DNA from: Aspidapion aeneum | Taxonomy: Eukaryota; Arthropoda; Insecta; Coleoptera; Brentidae | Assembly: GCA_963576565.1 (NCBI GenBank) | Contig: CAUYVT010000083.1 | Location: forward strand, 1-64,000 | Direction of reading: 5' to 3' | DNA length: 64,000 nt | Part shown: piece by piece, positions 1 through 8,744 of the stretch | How the letters are laid out: each line of letters opens with the position of its first letter | How positions within the stretch are numbered: position 1 is the first letter of the stretch | The notes under the pieces: model-generated | Database searches by the model: none | What the model was told of the DNA's origin: nothing | The model's input: the letters and a program-made list of their open reading frames with translations, nothing else | Translations under genes and position numbers: made by a program

Positions 1-3000
1 GTTAGGTTGGGTTAGGTTGGGTTAGGTTGGGTTAGGTTGGGTTAGGTTGGGTTAGGTTGGGTTAGGTTGGGTTAGGTTGGGTTAGGTTGGGTTAGGTTGG
101 GTTAGGTTGGGTTAGGTTGGGTTAGGTTGGGTTAGGTTGGGTTAGGTTGGGTTAGGTTGGGTTAGGTTGGGTTAGGTTGGGTTAGGTTGGGTTAGGTTGG
201 GTTAGGTTGGGTTAGGTTGGGTTAGGTTGGGTTAGGTTGGGTTAGGTTGGGTTAGGTTGGGTTAGGTTGGGTTAGGTTGGGTTAGGTGGGTTAGGTTGGG
301 TTAGGTTGGGTTAGGTTGGGTTAGGTTGGGTTAGGTTGGGTTAGGTTGGGTTAGGTTGGGTTAGGTTGGGTTAGGTTGGGTTAGGTTGGGTTAGGTTGGG
401 TTAGGTTGGGTTAGGTTGGGTTAGGTTGGGTTAGGTTGGGTTAGGTTGGGTTAGGTTGGGTTAGGTTGGGTTAGGTTGGGTTATGTTGGGTTAGGTTGGG
501 TTAGATTGGGTTAGGTTGGGTTAGGCTGGGTTAGGTTGGGTTAGGTTGGGTTAGGTTGGGTTAGGTTGGGTTAGGTTGGGTTAGGTTGGGTTAGGTTGGG
601 TTAGGTTGGGTTAGGTTGGGTTAGGTTGGGTTAGGTTGGGTTAGGTTGGGTTAGGTTGGGTTAGGTTGGGTTAGGTTGGGTTAGGTTGGGTTAGGTTGGG
701 TTAGGTTGGGTTAGGTTGGGTTAGGTTGGGTTAGGTTGGGTTAGGTTGGGTTAGGTTGGGTTAGGTTGGGTTAGGTTGGGTTAGGTTGGGTTAGGTTGGG
801 TTAGGTTGGGTTAGGTTGGGTTAGGTTGGGTTAGGTTGGGTTAGGTTGGGTTAGGTTGGGTTAGGTTGGGTTAGGTTGGGTTAGGTTGGGTTAGGTTGGG
901 TTAGGTTGGGTTAGGTTGGGTTAGGTTGGGTTAGGTTGGGTTAGGTTGGGTTAGGTTGGGTTAGGTTGGGTTAGGTTGGGTTAGGTTGGGTTAGGTTGGG
1001 TTAGGTTGGGTTAGGTTGGGTTAGGTTGGGTTAGGTTGGGTTAGGTTGGGTTAGGTTGGGTTAGGTTGGGTTAGGTTGGGTTAGGTTGGGTTAGGTTGGG
1101 TTAGGTTGGGTTAGGTTGGGTTAGGTTGGGTTAGGTTGGGTTAGGTTGGGTTAGGTTGGGTTAGGTTGGGTTAGGTTGGGTTAGGTTGGGTTAGGTTGGG
1201 TTAGGTTGGGTTAGGTTGGGTTAGGTTGGGTTAGGTTGGGTTAGGTTGGGTTAGGTTGGTTAGGTTGGGTTAGGGTTGGGTTAGGTTGGGTTAGGTTGGG
1301 TTAGGTTGGGTTAGGTTGGGTTAGGTTGGGTAGGTGGTTAGGTGGGTGGGCTTAGGTTGGGTTAGGTTGGCTTAGGTTGGCTTAGGTTGGGTTAGGTTGG
1401 GTTAGGTTGGGTTAGGTTGGGTTAGGTTGGGTTAGGTTGGGTTAGGTTGGGTTAGGTTGGGTTAGGTTGGGTTAGGTTGGGTTAGGTTGGGTTAGGTTGG
1501 GTTAGGTTGGGTTAGGTTGGGTTAGGTTGGGTTAGGTTGGGTTAGGTTGGGTTAGGTTGGGTTAGGTTGGGTTAGGTTGGGTTAGGTTGGGTTAGGTTGG
1601 GTTAGGTTGGGTTAGGTTGGGTTAGGTTGGGTTAGGTTGGGTTAGGTTGGGTTAGGTTGGGTTAGGTTGGGTTAGGTTGGGTTAGGTTGGGTTAGGTTGG
1701 GTTAGGTTGGGTTAGGTTGGGTTAGGTTGGGTTAGGTTGGGTTAGGTTGGGTTAGGTTGGGTTAGGTTGGGTTAGGTTGGGTTAGGTTGGGTTAGGTTGG
1801 GTTAGGTTGGGTTAGGTTGGGTTAGGTTGGGTTAGGTTGGGTTAGGTTGGGTTAGGTTGGGTTAGGTTGGGTTAGGTTGGGTTAGGTTGGGTTAGGTTGG
1901 GTTAGGTTGGGTTAGGTTGGCTTAGGTTGGCTTAGGTTGGGTTAGGTTGGGTTAGGTTGGGTTAGGTTGGGTTAGGTTGGGTTAGGTTGGGTTAGGTTGG
2001 GTTAGGTTGGGTTAGGTTGGGTTAGGTTGGGTTAGGTTGGGTTAGGTTGGGTTAGGTTGGGTTAGGTTGGGTTAGGTTGGGTTAGGTTGGGTTAGGTTGG
2101 GCTTAGGTTGGCTTAGGTTGGCTTAGGTTGGCTTAGGTTGGGTTAGGTTGGGTTAGGTTGGGTTAGGTTGGGTTAGGTTGGGTTAGGTTGGGTTAGGTTG
2201 GGTTAGGTTGGGTTAGGTTGGGTTAGGTTGGGTTAGGTTGGGTTAGGTTGGGTTAGGTTGGGTTAGGTTGGGTTAGGTTGGGTTAGGTTGGGTTAGGTTG
2301 GGTTAGGTTGGGTTAGGTTGGGTTAGGTTGGGTTAGGTTGGGTTAGGTTGGGTTAGGTTGGGTTAGGTTGGGTTAGGTTGGGTTAGGTTGGGTTAGGTTG
2401 GGTTAGGTTGGGTTAGGTTGGGTTAGGTTGGGTTGGGTTAGGTTGGGTTAGGTTGGGTTAGGTTGGGTTAGGTTGGGTTAGGTTGGGTTAGGTTGGGTTA
2501 GGTTGGGTTAGGTTGGGTTAGGTTGGGTTAGGTTGGGTTACGTTGGGTTAGGTTGGGTTAGGTTGGGTTAGGTTGGGTTAGGTTGGGTTAGGTTGGGTTA
2601 GGTTGGGTTAGGTTGGGTTAGGTTGGGTTAGGTTGGGTTAGGTTGGGTTAGGTTGGGTTAGGTTGGGTTAGGTTGGGTTAGGTTGGGTTAGGTTGGGTTA
2701 GGTTGGGTTAGGTTGGGTTAGGTTGGGTTAGGTTGGGTTAGGTTGGGTTAGGTTGGGTTAGGTTGGGTTAGGTTGGGTTAGGTTGGGTTAGGTTGGGTTA
2801 GGTTGGGTTAGGTTGGGTTAGGTTGGGTTAGGTTGGGTTAGGTTGGGTTAGGTTGGGTTAGGTTGGGTTAGGTTGGGTTAGGTTATGTTAGGTTGGGTTA
2901 GGTTGGGTTAGGTTGGGTTAGGTTGGGTTAGGTTATGTTAGGTTGGGTTAGGTTGGGTTAGGTTGGGTTAGGTTGGGTTAGGTTGGGTTAGGTTGGGTTA

Positions 3001-4466
3001 GGTTGGGTTAGGTTGGGTTAGGTTGGGTTAGGTTGGGTTAGGTTATGTTAGGTTGGGTTAGGTTGGGTTAGGTTGGGTTAGGTTGGGTTAGGTTGGGTTA
3101 GGTTGGGTTAGGTTGGGTTAGGTTGGGTTAGGTTGGGTTAGGTTGGGTTAGGTTGGGTTAGGTTGGGTTAGGTTGGGTTAGGTTGGGTTAGGTTGGGTTA
3201 GGTTGGGTTAGGTTGGGTTAGGTTGGGTTAGGTTGGGTTAGGTTGGGTTAGGTTGGGTTAGGTTGGGTTAGGTTGGGTTAGGTTGGGTTAGGTTGGGTTA
3301 GGTTGGGTTAGGTTGGGTTAGGTTGGGTTAGGTTGGGTTAGGTTGGGTTAGGTTGGGTTAGGTTGGGTTAGGTTGGGTTAGGTTGGGTTAGGTTGGGTTA
3401 GGTTGGGTTAGGTTGGGTTAGGTTGGGTTAGGTTGGGTTAGGTTGGGTTAGGTTGGGTTAGGTTGGGTTAGGTTGGGTTAGGTTGGGTTAGGTTGGGTTA
3501 GGTTGGGTTAGGTTGGGTTAGGTTGGGTTAGGTTGGGTTAGGTTGGGTTAGGTTGGGTTAGGTTGGGTTAGGTTGGGTTAGGTTGGGTTAGGTTGGGTTA
3601 GGTTGGGTTAGGTTGGGTTAGGTTGGGTTAGGTTGGGTTAGGTTGGGTTAGGTTGGGTTAGGTTGGGTTAGGTTGGGTTAGGTTGGGTTAGGTTGGGTTA
3701 GGTTGGGTTAGGTTGGGTTAGGTTGGGTTAGGTTGGGTTAGGTTGGGTTAGGTTGGGTTAGGTTGGGTTAGGTTGGGTTAGGTTGGGTTAGGTTGGGTTA
3801 GGTTGGGTTAGGTTGGGTTAGGTTGGGTTAGGTTGGGTTAGGTTGGGTTAGGTTGGGTTAGGTTGGGTTAGGTTGGGTTAGGTTGGGTTAGGTTGGGTTA
3901 GGTTGGGTTAGGTTGGGTTAGGTTGGGTTAGGTTGGGTTAGGTTGGGTTAGGTTGGGTTAGGTTGGGTTAGGTTGGGTTAGGTTGGGTTAGGTTGGGTTA
4001 GGTTGGGTTAGGTTGGGTTAGGTTGGGTTAGGTTGGGTTAGGTTGGGTTAGGTTGGGTTAGGTTGGGTTAGGTTGGGTTAGGTTGGGTTAGGTTGGGTTA
4101 GGTTGGGTTAGGTTGGGTTAGGTTGGGTTAGGTTGGGTTAGGTTGGGTTAGGTTGGGTTAGGTTGGGTTAGGTTGGGTTAGGTTGGGTTAGGTTGGGTTA
4201 GGTTGGGTTAGGTTGGGTTAGGTTGGGTTAGGTTGGGTTAGGTTGGGTTAGGTTGGGTTAGGTTGGGTTAGGTTGGGTTAGGTTGGGTTAGGTTGGGTTA
4301 GGTTGGGTTAGGTTGGGTTAGGTTGGGTTAGGTTGGGTTAGGTTGGGTTAGGTTGGGTTAGGTTGGGTTAGGTTGGGTTAGGTTGGGTGAGGTTGGGTTA
4401 GGTTGGGTTAGGTTGGGTTAGGTTGGGTTAGGTTGGGTTAGGTTGGGTTGGGTTGGGTTAGGTTGG
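1..4466 (+). repeat. Telomere-like array 1, (TTAGGTTGGG)n
   Basis: About 445 head-to-tail copies of a 10-bp unit, TTAGGTTGGG, with the G-rich strand on +. The unit reads as insect TTAGG fused to TTGGG. Copies are nearly perfect. Sparse variants are clustered: a TTATG / TTAGATT / GGCTGGG group near 481-530, GGCTTAGG variants near 1352-1390, 1921-1940 and 2101-2135, and GGTTATGTT units at 2881, 2931 and 3041. Local indels sit at 1255-1345. The array starts at base 1, so its left end is not seen. It may be telomeric, subtelomeric or interstitial. The G-strand runs into the window, which is not the orientation of a native left telomere. Confidence 0.95.
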
Positions 4467-4935
4467 TTCAGTTTGATTATATTCGGTTAGGATCCGCTTG
4501 GATTGTTTAGGTTAGGTTTAGCTACATTCGGTTAGGTTCTGTTTAGTTTAACCAAATCGAACCAAACCAAACCAAACCGGATGTAACGGTTTGGTTTGTT
4601 TTGGTTTGGTTCGGGTAGGTTTGGTTCAGTTTGATTATGTTTGGTTAGGTTCGGCTAGGTTTAATTTGTTTTGGTTAGGTTCAGCCAGATTCGGTCTGGT
4701 TCAGTTCGGTTCGTTTCGAATCGGTTCGGTTAGGTTCAGTGTTCTTCGGCTTGGTTTGGTTCAGTTTGATTATGTTTGGTTAGGTTCCGCTAGGTTCAGT
4801 TTGTTTCGGATAGGTTTAGCTACATTCAGTTAGGTACGGTTTAGTTTAACCAAATCGAACCGAACCGTTAGATTCGGTTTGATTTGGTTCATTTCGATAC
4901 GGATCGGTTCAGTCTGGTTTTGTTCGGCTAGACCT
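4467..4935 (+). repeat. Degenerate GGTT(C/A)GG-type repeat block, copy 1
   Basis: Directly after the perfect array the sequence decays into GGTTCGGTT, GGTTAGGTT and GGTTTGGTT words. A unit of about 140 bp, recognised by GGTTCAGTTTGATTATG, recurs near 4465, 4622 and 4759. Near 4550-4616 a run of CCAAA words faces a run of GGTTT words, so the strand can fold back. It looks like decayed telomeric repeat. The only open frame (80 codons from 4591) is a by-product of the repeat. Copies lie at 12175-12643 and 23610-24077; the third lacks one 5-bp CCAAA word. Confidence 0.8.
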
Positions 4936-5417
4936 TCAATAAATTTAAAAAAAGTAGATAATTATTAATTTTTAGTGTTTTAAGGAATAAAAATTGATAT
5001 AATGTTCAATTAAACGAATTTTTAATTGTAAAAATGTAGGAATCATAATTTTCTTGATTTTGTTTTGAATTTCATGCTTCTTTAAAAATTGTGCATTTTC
5101 ATAAAAGGACCAAAAAAACTGATCCGATTTCGATCAGTGACCTTAGTTATTTCAAGTTTTTGTTAACAGCTGATGGACGTCAGGGACCGTTTTGTTTCAG
5201 TTTGAAATGAGAAAATGCTTTTTTTGTAGCAATTTGTATGGGTTTTAATGGGGTTTTAAGAATTTTTCAATTTTAATTTTTTTAACAAAATATACGATTT
5301 TCCGCATTTTTTTTAGAAATCACTATAAAATGGTTTAAAATTATCATTTTTCAAAAAACTTCGTAGTTTTAAGAAAGTTGGTAAAACGTACCAGACCTGA
5401 AATGTGTTGCAGTCTAG

Positions 5418-5612
5418 GACAACTGGGCGCCGCCAACTCGGCGCCACCAACTGGGCGGCGGGCCAACTGAGCGGCAGGCCAACTGGGCGTCGGACCAACT
5501 GGACGCTGAGCCAACTGGGCGCCGGACTAAAATATTTTTTCTTGATAAAATGTGCAGATGAAAAACTAACTTAAAAAAATTAAAATGGCGGATCCAGAAT
5601 GGCGGACTTTCT
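5418..5612 (+). mobile_element. Left half of foldback element, spacer copy 1
   Basis: A GC-rich minisatellite of about 16 bp with core CCAACTGGGCGCCGG spans about 5418-5525. The element interior follows to 5612. It is the same sequence as the left arm of the complete element at 24555-25000, but here the right arm is missing and the spacer continues with unrelated ATAATAATA sequence. The truncation point is the same in spacer 2. Confidence 0.7.
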
Positions 5613-6298
5613 AATAATAATAATAAACTGGAATGGCAGCAGTCAATCCAAAGATCAATAAGTCAAAAAAACCTGACGGAAGATGACTGTCAGGATCGAA
5701 GGAGGTGGAGAATAGGCGTCGGACAACGTAGAAAAACGTTCTAAAGCGACATAGTAGTAAATATTACTTTAAAACTAACGTTAAAAATATAGGTACTATA
5801 CCCTACGCTGACGGTGACAGTCAGATTGTAGAGTCAGCCAGGTTCAATGACCTTTCAAATTCTGTAGGTAACCTGCGCAAAAGTATAAAGACCTTGGTTA
5901 TGAACTTTATAAATGGAAAGAGAAACGAACAGTATTACCAGGAGCACGGTAATTAACGGAAACTACAATAATTTTGGATTTCAATTATTATTAATTAGTT
6001 TATTATTACAAAGACCTGAATTTAAGATATTTTTTTTTTAATGGGAAATCTATCTCGCTTTATCGTAATTAAGAGAGCCACTAATAATAATTAGTCAAAT
6101 TGATAACGCAACTGTACGTCCGCTGCTTTTTATTTTGCTAGTTTCAATTCAATTCAAAAGTGAATATATTGTCAAAAATATATCAAGTAGACCTTAACCA
6201 AGCCTTGCTAACAGTAAATACGTAATATATACAGCACTACAAATTAAGTTGTTACCAAGGACACCGTTATTAACAAAGTATGTATAATGTATAAGTAA
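5613..6298. other. Spacer DNA without recognised genes
   Basis: AT-rich sequence between the half foldback element and the LTR. It contains short TAA microsatellite runs. I see no open frame above about 60 codons and no family I recognise. The matching stretch in spacer 2 is 13321-14006. Confidence 0.5.
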
Positions 6299-6727
6299 TG
6301 TTACAAATTTAAGTTATTTAAATTTTATAGTTAGAATTTATTTATGTTTAGTGTAGTATTAGGTTGAGTTATCTTATGGTTGTATTCTTAGTCTAGGTTT
6401 TAGTTGCGTTATCTATGACACACTCGTGCTCGGATGGTCTGCGTTCTAGAAAAGGCTGGTATAATTGTGAATCGAAAGAGGATGGATGATTTGCGAAGGT
6501 TCGACGACTCTATATAGAGGGCCGGACGTCGCGCATCAGCAGTCAGTCAAAGAAAACGAACTGTAGTAGCGAGATATTAACACGAAGTTAATACACCGAT
6601 TACAGTAGGGAGTTATTAGCAAGTTATTAGTAACTTTAAGTGCGTGTTTTGTACATAATTGTCGAAATAAATTGACATATCGTTTTTGACATTTCCGAGT
6701 TTTAATCATTGTTGAGAACCCGTCACA
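6299..6727 (+). mobile_element. Ty3/gypsy-type 5' LTR, spacer copy 1
   Basis: The right end is well defined. The sequence ends in CGTCACA and is followed two bases later by a tRNA-like primer binding site. Inside are a TATA box (6511), an initiator (6543), a DPE-like motif (6572) and an AATAAA polyadenylation signal (6666-6671), giving a U3-R-U5 layout. The left boundary is not certain; TGTTAC near 6299 is my best guess, since no target-site duplication was found. Only the LTR and leader are present here, with no gag or pol, so it is a truncated insertion amplified with the spacer. Confidence 0.7.
6511..6576 (+). promoter_or_regulatory. LTR core promoter: TATA + Inr + DPE
   Basis: TATATA lies at 6511-6516. 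A TCAGTC initiator at 6543-6548 puts A+1 at 6545, about 34 bases downstream of the first T of the TATA box. AGATA at 6572-6576 falls exactly at +28 to +32 and fits the arthropod DPE consensus RGWYV. Transcription would run rightward through the leader repeats and toward the TTAGGTTGGG array that starts at 8745. The same elements occur in spacer 2 at 14219-14284. Activity is inferred from motif spacing only. Confidence 0.65.
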
Positions 6728-6729
6728 AT

Positions 6730-6743
6730 TGGTGTCAGAAGTG
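6730..6743 (+). other. Primer binding site, leucine-tRNA type
   Basis: TGGTGTCAGAAGTG starts three bases after the LTR end. As I recall the eukaryotic tRNA-Leu 3' end (CACTTCTGACA plus CCA), these 14 bases are its exact complement. One mismatch and four further matches follow. This supports the LTR call and its orientation. Confidence 0.7.
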
Positions 6744-6826
6744 AGATTAAAAGATCTAAATAGTGCAAAGACTATCCTTAGATAGTACCACCGGCTAGAA
6801 CAATTGAACAGAAGAACAGTAAGTGA

Positions 6827-7216
6827 TTTTTCCAGAATATTCAGAGATGTTCGATAGTGTTCTATTTATAAACAAGAAAATATATTCAAAAACCGACTTC
6901 GACATTACGTTTATAGTCTAAAAATTGATAGCTGGAAGAATTTCCAGAATATTCCATAACATTCTACGACGTTCTATTTGAGAACCAGAAGAGATATTCA
7001 AAAAGCGACTTCGACGTTAGCTTAGCTATTTAAAAAGCAAGAATCAGAAAGAATTTCTAGAATATTCCATACCATTCTACGATGTTCTATTTCAGAGCTA
7101 AAAGAGATATCCAAAAAGCGACTTCAATATTAGCTTACTTAGTTAAAAAGTAAGAATTAGAAACGATTTCTAGAAGATTCCATAACATTTTACAACGTTC
7201 TATTCGAGAACCAGAA
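6827..7216 (+). promoter_or_regulatory. Leader tandem repeat (113 bp) carrying heat-shock elements, copy 1
   Basis: About 3.4 copies of a 113-bp repeat follow the primer site. Each carries a perfect three-box heat-shock element TTCnnGAAnnTTC: 6830-6842 (TTCCAGAATATTC), 6942-6954 (TTCCAGAATATTC), 7055-7067 (TTCTAGAATATTC) and 7168-7180 (TTCTAGAAGATTC). The first continues in 5-bp phase to another TTC at 6850. Heat-shock factor binding is the established reading of this motif. Placement of repeated factor sites in the transcribed leader recalls the Su(Hw) site cluster of Drosophila gypsy. Function here is inference. Confidence 0.7.
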
Positions 7217-8744
7217 GAGATATATACTGGATTCAGATAAAAGGAGCTCCTTTTTTTGCGGGATTGCCGGTTGGTTATAAAATATGGCAGATGTCAGTTA
7301 GGGTAAATCAAATTTCCCTAGCAATTTTAAAAAAATATTAGGAAAATTAACTGGTTTATTTGTATTATTGAAGAAAGTAGAAAAATATTCTAGTTTGCAC
7401 CATTGAGTTGTATAAAGCCTGAAAGGGCTTTAGAGACGGAAAGACAATGCATTTTTTATTGACCCTATCCAATTTGGTTTCTAAGGGCAGGTATTTCTTT
7501 TACAATAAAAACAGAGATAGACATTATTGAACATGTGAAACGGACATGCTAATAATACCCTAGGTAATATATGGGTACTTTTATCTCTTTCACACTGACG
7601 GCATAAGTGCGACAGAAAAGCAGCTGGCTACCTTTAATCCACCTGCCGTATTTTGAGTGATTCTACCTGCTAGTCGGATTATACAGGGAAAACTGATAGA
7701 CAATGTTGTCTAAGTACGAAAATAAACTTTTTTGAATTTTGTGCAAAAAGAAATATTAAAACGTTTAAAAACAAGTTTAGAAGTAACTATTTGAGTTCAA
7801 ACATGGTCCGAAATTGTTTTTTGTGCAAAAGAAGAAAAAAATCCATAAAAAAACAACATTTCATGGGTAAGTCGTCTTGACGGATAGTTTTTGCTAAAAC
7901 ACGAGAAAGTTCAGTAGCGTCACGATAGATAGTTTTTTCTGCGACCGTGCGATTTTACCCTCACACATTTTGATTCAGAAAGTGTCACTTCCCCGCACTT
8001 ATAAGATTATTTTTTAATAATAATTTGTCCTGAAATGGGTTCTGGTACGTTTTACCACCCTACTCAAAACTTATTACAACAAGGTTTTTTTGCAATGCAT
8101 GAAAATTAACAAAATGTATTTGATTTTCTTAAAAATGATTTTTTTTAAATGCTTACATACCGATTTTTATCCAGTTGGTTTTGTTTTTTCGAACCAAACT
8201 TTTGACATGTCACAGTCAAGTTTCATACATCTTGATGAATTGTTACACACACTGATCTATGTTTTTATAAATTTCGATAAATTTTATGTTTTTTGCGGAC
8301 TTTACAGTAAGTTTAAGTTAAATTTTAGTCTTTCATCGCGAAAGTATATATTTATTATTATATGACGCCACCGCGACCGGTCTACAGGCCGGTACCATAT
8401 GTGTATGTCCTTCTAATGTCATTTGACCATCATGCTGTCTTACTTAATAAGGTCACTTAGTTTAATTAATAATTTTAATAAATTTGTGACACTTCGATTA
8501 CCGATTTTCTTTGATTGCGATGATTAGGGTAACCAGATTACGGTTTATTAGGGTGCCCAGAGTGCGGAAAAAAAGATTTTGAAAAATTTCCCTAAAAAAA
8601 ATTTGAAGGCCAAACACTCACGCGCCACTCAATGTTTATGGTCGCATACACTAATCCTAACTCGATTTCCGACAATTATGGACAATGGTTACCCCCTGGA
8701 CATAAACCTAACAACTGTTACTATATTTATTAACAACTAGGTAG
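7217..8744. other. Spacer DNA without recognised genes
   Basis: AT-rich sequence between the leader repeats and array 2. Open frames (for example 8090-8365, 91 codons, rich in F, I and Y) look like translated AT-rich DNA. No domain, splice pattern or repeat family is recognisable. The right edge passes into the array at about 8741-8745 through ACTAGGTAGGTTAGG. Confidence 0.5.

Larger units (their letters stand above)
4467..8744 (+). repeat. Subtelomeric-type spacer unit, copy 1 (complete)
   Basis: A 4278-bp non-telomeric block between arrays 1 and 2. It is repeated at 12175-16452 with offset 7708 bp and about a dozen differences, mostly single substitutions and homopolymer indels. Left to right it holds a degenerate GGTTCGG-type block, a truncated foldback element, an unassigned AT-rich stretch (5613-6298), a Ty3/gypsy LTR with leader repeats (about 6299-7216), and unassigned AT-rich DNA (7217-8744). 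I find no convincing host gene in it. The alternation of array and spacer is a higher-order repeat. Confidence 0.93.

Noticed and set aside
1..4466. Reading array 1 as the native chromosome cap
   Set aside because: The G-rich strand runs into the window, opposite to a left telomere, and two more arrays follow internally.
4591..4833. 80-codon open frame rich in GSARF and FGLV words, repeated at 12299 and 23729
   Set aside because: It is the translation of the degenerate GGTTCGG/GGTTTGG repeat block; identical because the block is duplicated.
5313..5498. 61-codon minus-strand frame (also 13021-13206)
   Set aside because: Reads through the GC-rich minisatellite arm of the foldback element; no domain.
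8090..8365. 91-codon frame, repeated at 15798-16073
   Set aside because: F/I/Y-rich translation of AT-rich DNA; conserved only because the spacer is recently duplicated; different first codons in the two copies.
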